The notes below the pieces were generated by a model. It worked only from the letters and a program-made list of their open reading frames with translations. It was not told the origin of the DNA and did no database searches. A DNA stretch of 38,487 nucleotides from assembly GCA_024638855.1 (NCBI GenBank), contig JAHEJP010000004.1, forward strand, positions 1 through 38,487, in the 5' to 3' direction. Numbering within the stretch: position 1 is the first letter of the stretch; each line of letters opens with the position of its first letter. Below are positions 24,742 to 33,751 of the stretch, piece by piece. The position numbers and the translations under genes are program-made. Origin of the DNA: Chloroflexota bacterium (GTDB lineage: Bacteria; Chloroflexota; Anaerolineae; Promineifilales; Promineifilaceae).

Positions 24742-26286
24742 ATGGCTGAAGAAGATAGTAACCCTCCTGGCACCCTGAAAGTCCGCAACATCAGCAAGGC
24801 CTTTCCCAATGTTCAAGCCCTGGCGGATGTCTCCCTCGATATTCGGCCAGGAGAGATCCTTGCTTTTATGGGTGAAAATGGCGCCGGAAAGTCCACGCTG
24901 CTTAAAATCATCAATGGTGACTATCGGCAGGACATCGGAACCATCTCCATTGATGACAAAGTGCTTTCATTCTCAAACCCAAAGCAGGCTCACGAAGTAG
25001 GCATACGAGTCATTTATCAGGAACCTGAAATTGTCCCGGGTACCGCCGTCCCAGAAAACATATGGATCGGCGAACTCCCGAAACGATATGGTGTTATCGA
25101 TCGCCGCCAACTTAATGAGAAGGCTCAGAGACGCTTGGAGGAATACGGGTTTGAAAACGTCTTGCCGATTGGCCTGATGGGTGAGGAACTTTCATCAGCC
25201 CAAAGACAACTTGTCGAAATCATGCGTGCTCTTAAAAAAGATGTTCGCGTTCTGGCGCTAGATGAACCAACTTCGTCCCTGACTGACGAAGAAGTCGATC
25301 GCCTGTTCTCTCTGGTCCGACGCTTGCGCGATGATGGCGTTGCCATTATTTATGTATCCCACCGGATTAACGAGATTAAGCGCTTGTGCGACCGAATCGC
25401 TATCTTGCGTGATGGACGGTTGATCTCTGTGAAACCGGCACCAGAAATGACTGAGGCCGAGATCGTAAGCTTGATGGTCGGCCGTGATCTATCGGATGTT
25501 TTTCAGCGACATCCGGCCGGAAGCGACCGGGAGGTTCTGAGAGTTGAAGAGTTGTACAGTAATTGGCACAATGGCGTCAGCTTCCACATCAATGCGGGAG
25601 AGGTCGTGGGCTTTTCTGGTCTTATCGGTGCAGGCCGGTCTGAACTGGCAAAAGTAATCTTTGGGGAAATGCCGAAAAAAAGTGGGCGCATTATCCTTGA
25701 TGGGGAAGAACTCACTATCAACCGTCCTGATCAAGCTATAGCAAAAGGGATCGGTTTTGCGCCCGAAGACCGCAAACGCGAAGGCCTGATCCTGATGCGC
25801 AGCGTTCTTGAAAATGCCTCGATGGCCATCCTGCGCCAATTGAGTCGCTTTCACATTGTGAGCCGGACCCAGGAAAGGGAAATTGTGGGGAAGTTCGTCG
25901 AAAAACTCAACGTGCGCACGCCTTCCTTGGATCAGGAAGTAGGTAAACTTTCCGGTGGTAACCAGCAGAAAGTTGTTTTGTCGCGTTGGCTGGCTGCTAA
26001 ACCAAAAATTCTCATCCTTGACGAGCCAACTCGTGGAATTGATGTGGGCGCAAAAGCCGAGATCTATGGCTTGATCGACGAGTTGGCCAACGAAGGGCTG
26101 GGAATCATGTTTATCAGTTCCGAAATGCCGGAGATTCTCGGACTGGCAGATCGTGTTTACGTTATGCAGAACGGCCGAATAACTGGGGAACTGTCTTCGG
26201 CAGACGCTACTGAAGAGGCGATACTCGAACTCGCCATGGTCGACGATCTGTCACCGGTCCAAAGTAAAGTTGCAGCACAATCATAA
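24742..26286 (+). CDS. Sugar ABC transporter ATP-binding protein (RbsA/MglA type)
   Basis: 514 residues with two fused nucleotide-binding domains, as in monosaccharide importers. The first (about 10-235) has Walker A GENGAGKST, an altered signature LSSAQRQLVEI and Walker B LALDEPTSSL. The second (about 255-500) has a degenerate Walker A GLIGAGRSEL, signature LSGGNQQKVVLSRWL and Walker B ILILDEPTRGIDVG, so one site is probably catalytically weaker, as in the family. It powers import through the permease encoded 12 bases downstream. The start follows a hairpin, and no strong ribosome site is seen. Confidence 0.93.
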   Translation: MAEEDSNPPGTLKVRNISKAFPNVQALADVSLDIRPGEILAFMGENGAGKSTLLKIINGDYRQDIGTISIDDKVLSFSNPKQAHEVGIRVIYQEPEIVPGTAVPENIWIGELPKRYGVIDRRQLNEKAQRRLEEYGFENVLPIGLMGEELSSAQRQLVEIMRALKKDVRVLALDEPTSSLTDEEVDRLFSLVRRLRDDGVAIIYVSHRINEIKRLCDRIAILRDGRLISVKPAPEMTEAEIVSLMVGRDLSDVFQRHPAGSDREVLRVEELYSNWHNGVSFHINAGEVVGFSGLIGAGRSELAKVIFGEMPKKSGRIILDGEELTINRPDQAIAKGIGFAPEDRKREGLILMRSVLENASMAILRQLSRFHIVSRTQEREIVGKFVEKLNVRTPSLDQEVGKLSGGNQQKVVLSRWLAAKPKILILDEPTRGIDVGAKAEIYGLIDELANEGLGIMFISSEMPEILGLADRVYVMQNGRITGELSSADATEEAILELAMVDDLSPVQSKVAAQS

Positions 26287-26298
26287 GGTTAACATAAT

Positions 26299-27435
26299 AT
26301 GAGCAACGAAACAATAGTCCAACCCAAATTCTTGAAACAAAACACTGGTATCTTTCGTCGGATTGTCAATGCAATTGGCGTTGACAACCTGACCCTCATT
26401 TTCGCCATTGTGATTCTTCTATTTCTCATCATGGTCGCTAGTGGCTGGTTCGGTTTTGACGGCGGAGATAAATTTTTATCCTGGCAAAACCTGATGAACA
26501 GTCTTGCCACAGCAATTGTGATCGTCGGTCTATTGGCTATTGGCGAAACAGTAGTAATTATTGCTGGTGCACTCGATATCTCCGTTGGTTCTATTGCTTC
26601 AATAGGCTCAGTTGCCGCGGCATCGTTCTTGGTTGGCGCGGGCGCATTTGGAGTTATTAGCTTTCTTCCCATAGGCAATGTTTTCTTTGCCGTGCTGATG
26701 GGCATCATAGCCGGGATGTTGTGCGGTGTAGTCAACGGCTTTATTGTCACTGTCCTAAAGGTCAATCCAATTATTGCCACCCTCGGAACATTGGCCGCTT
26801 TCGGTGGTGTTGCTTTCTTGATAGCGCCAGAAGGTAAACCAGTTGGGGTAATGACACAGCCGCAGTTTACGTGGCTCGCCCAAGGTCGCTTCCTGACCGA
26901 CCTGCCGATTCCTCCTCTGGGTAATACGAATTGGCCTGGTATTCCTGTGTTAACTGTTATTCTTCTGGCAGTGGTGTTCATCGCTCATTTCCTGATGAGC
27001 TATACTGATTTTGGCCGGGCGATTTACGCCATAGGCGGTAATGATATCGCCGCTCGCCTGGCGGGCATTAATCTGTCGCGGGTGCGTGTATTGATGTACA
27101 TGCTCTGCGGCAGTGTTGCTGGCCTCGCCGGCGTACTTCTGACATCACGAACGACCTCAGGCAACCCGATTAACGGCGTAGGATTAGAATTGCAAGCGAT
27201 CACGGCCGTATTCCTTGGTGGCGCGGCTACAACGGGAGGCAAAGGAACGGTTGTGGGCACTTTCCTAGCTGTTATTCTGGTTGGCATTCTTAATAATGGC
27301 ATGAATCTGCTTGGATTCAACACCTTTGTCCAACGAGTTGCGCTGGGCTTGTTACTCATTGCTGCTGTAGCCCTTTCTCAGTGGCGCCAGGCACGGGCCG
27401 AACGCGCCCGCACGACACTTGCCGCGGAGGCCTAA
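26299..27435 (+). CDS. Sugar ABC transporter permease (RbsC/XylH type)
   Basis: 378 residues, nearly all hydrophobic, with about nine or ten membrane segments (the first at about 30-53). Family features include LLAIGETVVIIAGALDISVGS, the NGFIVTVLKVNPIIATLGTL region and the cytoplasmic EAA-like loop with YAIGGNDIAARLAGINLSR. The C-terminal GKGTVVGTFLAVILVGILNNG is typical. It forms a homodimer channel for a monosaccharide or similar ligand. Spacing of 12 bp to the ATPase gene indicates one unit. No unusual residue was noticed. Confidence 0.93.
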   Translation: MSNETIVQPKFLKQNTGIFRRIVNAIGVDNLTLIFAIVILLFLIMVASGWFGFDGGDKFLSWQNLMNSLATAIVIVGLLAIGETVVIIAGALDISVGSIASIGSVAAASFLVGAGAFGVISFLPIGNVFFAVLMGIIAGMLCGVVNGFIVTVLKVNPIIATLGTLAAFGGVAFLIAPEGKPVGVMTQPQFTWLAQGRFLTDLPIPPLGNTNWPGIPVLTVILLAVVFIAHFLMSYTDFGRAIYAIGGNDIAARLAGINLSRVRVLMYMLCGSVAGLAGVLLTSRTTSGNPINGVGLELQAITAVFLGGAATTGGKGTVVGTFLAVILVGILNNGMNLLGFNTFVQRVALGLLLIAAVALSQWRQARAERARTTLAAEA

Positions 27436-27451
27436 TCTCAGGCCGGCAGAG

Positions 27452-28444
27452 ATGAACGTCTCTATTAGTCAAAGTTCCTGGTATGGGCAGAAAGCCTGGG
27501 TGTTGGAAAGTGAAACCATCCGGACTATAGTTGTCCCCGATGTAGGCGCTAAATTGGTTTCGCTAATTGATACGCGCACCCAGCTCGAATGGTTGGCTGG
27601 TCCCGGTGAACATCCCTTTAAGAAAGTGCCCTACGGGGCTAACTTCATCGACCAGGATATGAGCGGTTGGGATGAAATGTTCCCGACTATTGTGGCCTGT
27701 GACTATCCCGCCCCAGGTGAAAACAGCGGTACGCCACTACCTGACCATGGCGAAGTGTGGCCATTATCCTGGACCATTGAGCCTTCACGGCCGGGCGCGT
27801 TAAGACTTAGTGTAGAGGGAAAAGCGCTTAGATATCGCCTGACCCGTACGCTAATGTTCAGCGCCGCAGACACCATGCAAATGCACTATGAACTGGAAAA
27901 CCCGGGCTGGGAGAGGATGCCGTATATCTGGGCAGCTCACCCACAGTTTATCTGTATCGATGGGGCGGAAATAATTCTTCCCCCCCAGGTGAAGGAAGTA
28001 TGCAATACGATCCCAGCGGAATGGGGTTGGGGAGATCCGGAAACCCGATTTAATTGGCCAAAGGCGCTGAGTGTAGACGGGAGGCAGGTATCTATCGATC
28101 GCACTGGCCCCGCTTCCCGCAATCAGGCGCGTAAGTTTTTTGTCCTTCCAGAAATTTCCGTAAGCTGGGCTGGACTAATCCGTCAAAATACCAAGGATTG
28201 GTTGCGTCTTGATTGGGATCCAGACCTGGTACCCTACCTGGGCGTGTGGGTGGACGAAGGCGCCATAAATAATGAATCGGTGGTCGCCCTGGAACCGACA
28301 ACCGGTTACTATGACAACCTGGCGGTGGCGTGGCACAAAAAGCAGGTCACAATAATTGAACCTGGGGAGTGCAGGTCATGGACGATATCAGTTCGGTTGG
28401 GTTCAGGTGATCTCCCCTTTCAGACGGAAGACCAAACAATATGA
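27452..28444 (+). CDS. Aldose-epimerase/mutarotase-fold protein
   Basis: 330 residues from ATG at 27452; the frame extends upstream only through a TTG inside the permease gene. The sequence shows galactose-mutarotase-like beta-sandwich patterns: IVVPDVGAKLVSLIDTRTQ at the start, a WDEMFPT substrate-pocket region, DHGEVWPLSW, and a PYIWAAHPQF strand with a His in the usual catalytic place. YDNLAVAWHKK lies before the last strand. It may interconvert anomers of the imported sugar or bind it. Closest relatives are often annotated hypothetical or aldose 1-epimerase. The function is inferred from fold and locus. Confidence 0.7.
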   Translation: MNVSISQSSWYGQKAWVLESETIRTIVVPDVGAKLVSLIDTRTQLEWLAGPGEHPFKKVPYGANFIDQDMSGWDEMFPTIVACDYPAPGENSGTPLPDHGEVWPLSWTIEPSRPGALRLSVEGKALRYRLTRTLMFSAADTMQMHYELENPGWERMPYIWAAHPQFICIDGAEIILPPQVKEVCNTIPAEWGWGDPETRFNWPKALSVDGRQVSIDRTGPASRNQARKFFVLPEISVSWAGLIRQNTKDWLRLDWDPDLVPYLGVWVDEGAINNESVVALEPTTGYYDNLAVAWHKKQVTIIEPGECRSWTISVRLGSGDLPFQTEDQTI

Positions 28445-28457
28445 ACAAGGACGCTAT

Positions 28458-29627
28458 ATGAATAACCTAGAACGCTTTAAGAAAGGCATAGCGTGGGAGC
28501 CGATCGACCGGATTATGACCTATGATCTCCTGGACAATAAAGAGATCCTCACCCAATATGGCGGTTACGATCAATCCAGGGAATACAGTTTTGAGGAGCT
28601 ACTTGAGGTTAACGCCCGGACCTGGAGGAATAGCGGCGTAGATGCAACTCGCGTGGTCTACGATCCCGTCGATCATTGGATGGGGGCCAAGATCACCAAT
28701 TGGATCAGGTTCTTTGGGGTCGACCCCGGGAATTGGGAAGTCAAACAAGCCGGAGAAACAGCCTGGATTTCCAAACGGCCGTTCCAGACATTAACAGAGC
28801 TTGAAAACCATATGCCAAAGAAGCCAGTATATGAAGAAGTCAAAGATTGGTACCAGCCGGTAATTCGCCAGATCCAAGAAGTTGCCAGCCATTATAACGT
28901 CGTGTTCATTGGAGCGGTTGAAGGTCCCATCACGGATGCATATACCTATATGGATATGGAGCTATTCGCCCTGGCCATTTACGATGCGCCGGAGCTAGTA
29001 TCGCATATCATGGATTGCACTGGCTTGTTCTCTGCTCATATATCCAGAGCTTATGCCGAGGTAACCGAGGTTCCGATGATGTTCATGGGTGAAGACATTG
29101 CCGGAAGTACGGGCCCTATCTTCAGTCCGAGATTTGTGCGCGAAGAAGGTTTGCCGCGCTGGAAATGGATCACTGCGCCCATCAAAGAGAGAGGCTACAA
29201 ATTCATGTACCACACTGATGGTCGTTATGGCAGCTTTCTGCCGCTAATCTTCGATGAATTAGAGGCCGATGCGCTTAACCCGATTGAGAGAAACGGTTGC
29301 AACGATATTTTCGCGATCAGAGAGGAATATCCGGACAGATTGTTATTTGGAAATGTATGCTGCATGCAAACTTTGCCTCATGGAACTTTGGCTGACGTCG
29401 AGGACGAAACCTTAGAACTCATTGAAGTCATTGGTCCTCAAGGCGGCATTTTCATTGGCTCATCCAGCGAGGTACATGAATCAATTTCGGCTGAAAATGC
29501 GATTAAAATGTACCAAACTGTACATGAATTTGGATCGTATCCGATCGATGTCAACCGCATCAGAGATAGGAGAACAGAACTCAAGAATCAGGGTGAACTC
29601 AAACTACGAGCAAACCTGGAAATATAG
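28458..29627 (+). CDS. Uroporphyrinogen decarboxylase (URO-D) superfamily protein, role unknown
   Basis: 389 residues from ATG at 28458; AAGGA is seven bases upstream. The sequence has the TIM-barrel URO-D pattern: ERFKKGIAWEPIDRI at the start, central VEGPITDAYTYM, FMGEDIAGSTGPIFSPR, and KFMYHTDGRYGSFLPLIFDEL followed by ADALNPIE and LLFGNVCCMQTL. The HxCG zinc motif of MtaA-type methyltransferases reads HTDG here, so that activity is doubtful, and haem synthesis is unlikely in this context. Such proteins recur beside sugar transporters, where their reaction is unknown. It begins 13 bp after the mutarotase gene. Confidence 0.78.
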   Translation: MNNLERFKKGIAWEPIDRIMTYDLLDNKEILTQYGGYDQSREYSFEELLEVNARTWRNSGVDATRVVYDPVDHWMGAKITNWIRFFGVDPGNWEVKQAGETAWISKRPFQTLTELENHMPKKPVYEEVKDWYQPVIRQIQEVASHYNVVFIGAVEGPITDAYTYMDMELFALAIYDAPELVSHIMDCTGLFSAHISRAYAEVTEVPMMFMGEDIAGSTGPIFSPRFVREEGLPRWKWITAPIKERGYKFMYHTDGRYGSFLPLIFDELEADALNPIERNGCNDIFAIREEYPDRLLFGNVCCMQTLPHGTLADVEDETLELIEVIGPQGGIFIGSSSEVHESISAENAIKMYQTVHEFGSYPIDVNRIRDRRTELKNQGELKLRANLEI

Positions 29628-29714
29628 TTCTTCGAATTACAGGCCGTCTGACTCAGTCTGACCCATCGAAGTACTACATGCCCCCACCGCAATAACTTAG
29701 GGAGATGTTCCGCT

Positions 29715-32700
29715 ATGAAAGACGAACAAGTTGAGTGCTGGGAGGAGTCAGTATCAATCCCAACCTACCGCATTGGAGAACCAGAAAGGAACCCAATGTT
29801 CTTGGAGAAGCGCGTCTATCAAGGCAGCAGCGGCGTCGTTTACCCTTATCCAGTGATCGAGCGCGTATTTGATGAAAAATACGACAAAGAATATACGGCC
29901 GTTTTCCTTGAAAATCGCTACTTAAAAATCATGATCCTGCCAGAAATCGGTGGGCGCGTACAAATGGCGCTCGACAAAACCAACGGTTATCATTTCGTCT
30001 ACTACAACCAGGTCATCAAACCGGCATTAGTTGGTTTGGCCGGCCCCTGGATCTCCGGCGGCATTGAGTTTAACTGGCCGCAGCATCACCGTCCCACTAC
30101 CTTTGATCCGGTCGACTGGCGGACCGAAGTGCACACCGATGGCAGCAAAACTGTCTGGTGCGCGGAAATAGAGCGCATGTTCCGCACGAAAGGCATGCAT
30201 GGTTTTACCTTGCACCCCGATCGGGCTATCCTCGAAATCAATGTGCAACTCTATAACCGTACCGCCGAACCACAGACATTCTTGTGGTGGGCTAATCCTG
30301 CCGTGTCAGTAAACGACGACTACCAATCGATTTTCCCGCCCGATGTCCATGCCGTCATGGACCATGGCAAGCGGGATGTGTCCGACTTCCCCATCGCAAC
30401 CGGCACTTATTACAAAGTGAACTATGCCCCAGGCACCGACATCAGCCTTTACAGGAATATTCCTGTGCCTACCTCTTACATGGTGTGCCATTCCGACTTT
30501 GATTTTGTCGGCTGTTACGATCATGGCAGGCAGGCTGGCATGATGCACGTGGCCAACCATCACGTGGTGCCGGGCAAAAAACAATGGACGTGGGGCTGCG
30601 GCGATTTTGGCCAGAGCTGGGATCGCCAACTCACGGATGAAGATGGGCCGTATATCGAATTGATGTGTGGAGCGTATACGGACAATCAGCCAGATTTCTC
30701 CTGGTTGCAACCGGGTGAGGAAAAGAGCTTTAGTCAGTTTTTTATACCGTATAAGCAAATCGGTGGCGCTAAGAATGCATCCAAGGATGTGATTATTAAC
30801 CTGGAAGTTGATGGGGAACAAGCGAAGATTGGCGTATATGTTACCAGGCCGCACAAGGTGCAGGTGGCCCTGCTAGACAATGATCGACCTATCTTTCAAA
30901 ATGAGGTGACGCTTACGCCGGAAACACCGTTAGTGAGATCGGTTCAATTGCCACCAGATACGCCCCCCCAAGCGTTTACCCTATGCGTGATGGATGGCGA
31001 GGAAGAATTGTTATCGTTTACGCCACTGCCAGACAAGAAACTACCTACCCCCGATCCGGCCACGCCGGCCACACCGCCGGCAGAAATAGTCAGCATCGAA
31101 GAACTTTTCCTGAACGGATTGCATCTAGAGCAATACCGTCACGCCACATATAAACCAGAACCCTATTACGAAGAAGCTTTGCGTCGCGATCCAGGTGACA
31201 GTCGTTGTAATAATGCCATGGGGCTGCTGTTATTTCGGCGGGGGAAATTTGCCGAGTCCGAGTTGTATTTTCGCCGGGCCATTGAACGGTTGACGTCGCG
31301 TAATCCGAATCCTTATGACGGCGAACCATCATACAATCTTGGTTTATCGCTCAAGATGCAGGGACGTTATGAGGAAGCGTTTGATGCGTTTTATAAAGCG
31401 ACTTGGAATGCGGCCTGGGGGGCCGCGGCGTTTTTTGAGTTAGCCCGGTTGGCCAGTCGCGCGAGGCAACCGCAAGTGGCTATTGAATTGCTTGAGCAGG
31501 CTCTGGCAAGAAACGGCCGCCATCACAAAGCGCGACACTTATATGCCATTCTGCTGAGGCATTTGGGAATGTTCGACGCTGCCTTATCCACCACCGCTAA
31601 AAGTTTAGAAATTGACAAAATTGAATATGGTGCGCTGTGGGAACGATATCTGTTAGTAAATGATTCAACATTTGAACAGATTACAAGGCTGAACCCAGAT
31701 ACATTGATCGAACTGGCCATTGATTATGCATATGCGGGTCTATTTGACGATGCGGCAGCACTATTGAATAGCGTTTCTGATGTGGAACCAATGGTCAAAT
31801 ATACGCTAGGTTGGATCTATGAACAGGCTGGCGAAATTGAAAGAGCCCGCGAGGTATTCCAGGAAGCAGTAAACCTTCCGCCTGACTACTGTTTTCCCAA
31901 CCGGCTGGAGGATGTTCTATCATTAACGGCTGCCATGCGCCTGAACCCGGGTGATGCAAGGGCTCCTTACTATTTGGGTAATTTCTGGTATGCAAACCGA
32001 CGGTATGATGAAGCGATCACCGCCTGGGAACGGGCCCGTTCGTTAGATGATCAGTTCGCCACTGCGCATCGGAATCTAGGGTTGGCCTACTACAACAAAG
32101 AAGGTGATCCTCGGAAAGCAGTTCAGAGTCTGGAAACCGCCTTCGCTCTAAATTCGCATGATGCTCGCGTGCTTTATGAACTCGACCAACTTTACAAGAG
32201 ACTAAACCGTTCACCGGCAGAGCGTTTGGCGTTCCTTGAGCAGCAGACCGATCTCGTGGCCGAGCGGGATGATCTCAGTATTGAGCTAATTACTTTGCAC
32301 AACTTGTTGCATCGGCCGGAAGATTCATTACGGCAACTGGCAAACCGGAATTTCCATCCATGGGAAGGTGGAGAAGGGAAAGTCACCAGACAGTACGTGT
32401 TAACTCTTGTCGAGATGGCGCGAAAATGTATTGAGCGTGGGGAATTTGAAACGGCCATTGAATATCTACAGGACGCCCAAACCTATCCCCCTAATCTTGG
32501 CGAAGGCAAACTGGATGGCACTCAGCAAAACGACATCCACTACTATCTAGGCTGTGCCTACGAAGGGCTTAGGTTGGCCAACAGCGCTCATGAATGGTTT
32601 ACACGGGCTGCAACAGGCTTGACCGAACCGACGTCGCCAATGTACTACAATGACCAGCCGCCAGATATGGTTTTTTATCAAGGGCTGGCACGGCAGAAAT

Positions 32701-32993
32701 TGGGAGATTCGGCTGAGGCGCAGTCTATATTCCGTAGGTTGGTGAACTATGGCCAGGCCCACATGGATGATGAAGTCAAAATTGACTATTTTGCGATCTC
32801 GCTACCCAACTTTTTGGTTTTTGATCAAGACCTCAACCAACTCAACCAGATCCATTGTCACTACATGATGGCCCTGGGCTATAGTGGTCTGGGCCAGCAA
32901 GCAACCGCACAAGCTCATTTTGATAAGGTGCTGCAGCTTGATTCGAGTCACCTGGGCGCAGTGCTGCACCGGCAGTTGTTACAACAGCAATGA
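29715..32993 (+). CDS. DUF5107 domain protein with C-terminal TPR array
   Basis: 1092 residues. The N-terminal about 400 match the DUF5107 family, with PMFLEKRVYQGSSGVVYPYP, LKIMILPEIGGRVQMALD, GGIEFNWPQHHRPTTF and QTFLWWANPAVSVND; the fold is mutarotase-like. Residues about 400-450 form a beta module, and about 450-1092 hold around ten tetratricopeptide-like units (for example EAFDAFYKATWNAAWG and DEAITAWERARSL). No signal peptide or membrane helix was found, so it is probably cytoplasmic. The DUF5107 family sits repeatedly in sugar-catabolism loci; it may bind or process an oligosaccharide, with the TPR array recruiting partners. GGGAG is about eleven bases before the ATG. Confidence 0.88.
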   Translation: MKDEQVECWEESVSIPTYRIGEPERNPMFLEKRVYQGSSGVVYPYPVIERVFDEKYDKEYTAVFLENRYLKIMILPEIGGRVQMALDKTNGYHFVYYNQVIKPALVGLAGPWISGGIEFNWPQHHRPTTFDPVDWRTEVHTDGSKTVWCAEIERMFRTKGMHGFTLHPDRAILEINVQLYNRTAEPQTFLWWANPAVSVNDDYQSIFPPDVHAVMDHGKRDVSDFPIATGTYYKVNYAPGTDISLYRNIPVPTSYMVCHSDFDFVGCYDHGRQAGMMHVANHHVVPGKKQWTWGCGDFGQSWDRQLTDEDGPYIELMCGAYTDNQPDFSWLQPGEEKSFSQFFIPYKQIGGAKNASKDVIINLEVDGEQAKIGVYVTRPHKVQVALLDNDRPIFQNEVTLTPETPLVRSVQLPPDTPPQAFTLCVMDGEEELLSFTPLPDKKLPTPDPATPATPPAEIVSIEELFLNGLHLEQYRHATYKPEPYYEEALRRDPGDSRCNNAMGLLLFRRGKFAESELYFRRAIERLTSRNPNPYDGEPSYNLGLSLKMQGRYEEAFDAFYKATWNAAWGAAAFFELARLASRARQPQVAIELLEQALARNGRHHKARHLYAILLRHLGMFDAALSTTAKSLEIDKIEYGALWERYLLVNDSTFEQITRLNPDTLIELAIDYAYAGLFDDAAALLNSVSDVEPMVKYTLGWIYEQAGEIERAREVFQEAVNLPPDYCFPNRLEDVLSLTAAMRLNPGDARAPYYLGNFWYANRRYDEAITAWERARSLDDQFATAHRNLGLAYYNKEGDPRKAVQSLETAFALNSHDARVLYELDQLYKRLNRSPAERLAFLEQQTDLVAERDDLSIELITLHNLLHRPEDSLRQLANRNFHPWEGGEGKVTRQYVLTLVEMARKCIERGEFETAIEYLQDAQTYPPNLGEGKLDGTQQNDIHYYLGCAYEGLRLANSAHEWFTRAATGLTEPTSPMYYNDQPPDMVFYQGLARQKLGDSAEAQSIFRRLVNYGQAHMDDEVKIDYFAISLPNFLVFDQDLNQLNQIHCHYMMALGYSGLGQQATAQAHFDKVLQLDSSHLGAVLHRQLLQQQ

Positions 32994-33048
32994 ACGTACG
33001 CCTCGTCGTCATGAGTTTGGGGAAGGTCAATGGATCGTTTTGCGGGCG

Positions 33049-33114
33049 AACGAACAGCTTCAAAGCGGCCTCCAAATAGTGCGCTCTTCTCTCGGGACTC
33101 GATTTTCGGGCCAT
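33049..33114 (-). pseudogene. 5' remnant of a TetR-family regulator gene
   Basis: Reading minus from ATG at 33114, the first 22 codons begin MARKSSPERRAHYLEAALKL, continuing with FV, a classic TetR N-terminus with the first helix of the DNA-binding domain. After about 33049 the frame loses all resemblance, and 55 bp further on it runs into the end of the DUF5107 gene on the other strand. The rest of the gene appears deleted. Minus-strand TATAAT (33142-33137) and a TetR-like dyad remain upstream. Confidence 0.6.
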
Positions 33115-33143
33115 ATTCCACACCTGATGTTTTTACATTATAA

Positions 33144-33163
33144 ATGACTGACTACTCACTCAT
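33144..33163. promoter_or_regulatory. TetR-type operator ATGACTGACTACTCACTCAT
   Basis: Eight of ten base pairs of this 20-bp dyad are symmetric. TGACTGACT-type palindromes are common TetR/AcrR operators. It lies directly upstream of the -10 hexamer of the TetR remnant, as an autoregulatory site would. Confidence 0.55.
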
Positions 33164-33328
33164 TGCAGTAAAAATATTCACTTTGACAAGATGAATGGAA
33201 ACCCGCCCACGGCCTTTACAAAGTCAAAGAGCAAAGTGAAACAAAAAGACCTAACTCCTCTGATATTAGGTTCGACCATTACATTGCCACGATAAGGTTT
33301 GAATTTTGATCGTATTTGGGCAATTTGC

Positions 33329-33388
33329 TTGACAAATAGAAATATCATGGTATTTTACCATTAGGTTAATTAATCGAATGGTAAAATA
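33329..33388 (+). promoter_or_regulatory. arsR-type promoter with a 38-bp palindromic operator
   Basis: TTGACA (33329-33334) and TATTTT (33351-33356), spaced 16 bp, form the promoter. TATTTTACCATT (33351-33362) and AATGGTAAAATA (33377-33388) are perfect 12-bp arms around 14 bp whose centre is TTAATTAA. ATGGTA-3-TACCAT (33347-33361) is a second dyad. A repressor bound here would block the promoter, so autorepression by the ArsR protein encoded 10 bp downstream is likely. Confidence 0.7.
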
Positions 33389-33397
33389 AGGAAAATC

Positions 33398-33751
33398 ATG
33401 ATTAAGAGGAGTGACGATGACAGACTGAGCCAGACCTTTGCAGCATTGGCAAATTCGACACGGCGAGCGATTTTGGCGCGATTGGCAGAGGGGGAAGCAA
33501 CCGTTAACGAACTCGCAGAGCCGTTTGATTTGAGTTTGCCAGCCATTTCCAAGCACATCAAAGTATTGGAACGTGCAGGGCTAATCACACAGGGGCAAAA
33601 AGCGCAATACCGACCCTGCACCATCGACGTAACGCCCCTAGAGGAAGTTTCCAAGTGGACAGAGCAGTACCGCCATATCTGGGAAACACGCTTTGACCGC
33701 ATGGACGACTATATCAATCAACTTAAGAACAGGGAGAAAGACAATGAGTGA
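33398..33751 (+). CDS. ArsR-family winged-helix repressor
   Basis: 117 residues. The winged helix has ANSTRRAILARLAEGEATV, NELAEPFDLSLPAISKHIKV (recognition helix) and LERAGLITQGQKAQYR (wing). No Cys pair or other metal-binding ArsR motif is seen, so it probably responds to something other than metal. Its stop overlaps the next gene's ATG by eight bases, giving a regulator plus SRPBCC pair common in many bacteria. ATG 33398 follows AAGGAAAATC and fits a ribosome site. The promoter overlaps an excellent dyad, so it is likely autoregulated. Confidence 0.92.
   Translation: MIKRSDDDRLSQTFAALANSTRRAILARLAEGEATVNELAEPFDLSLPAISKHIKVLERAGLITQGQKAQYRPCTIDVTPLEEVSKWTEQYRHIWETRFDRMDDYINQLKNREKDNE

Larger units (their letters stand above)
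32994..33397. other. 404-bp stretch with a regulator remnant and two operators
   Basis: No complete gene. It holds a 5' remnant of a TetR-type gene on the minus strand (33049-33114), its likely operator (33144-33163) and the ArsR promoter/operator (33329-33388). No clear terminator for the sugar locus was found after 32993. Confidence 0.6.
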
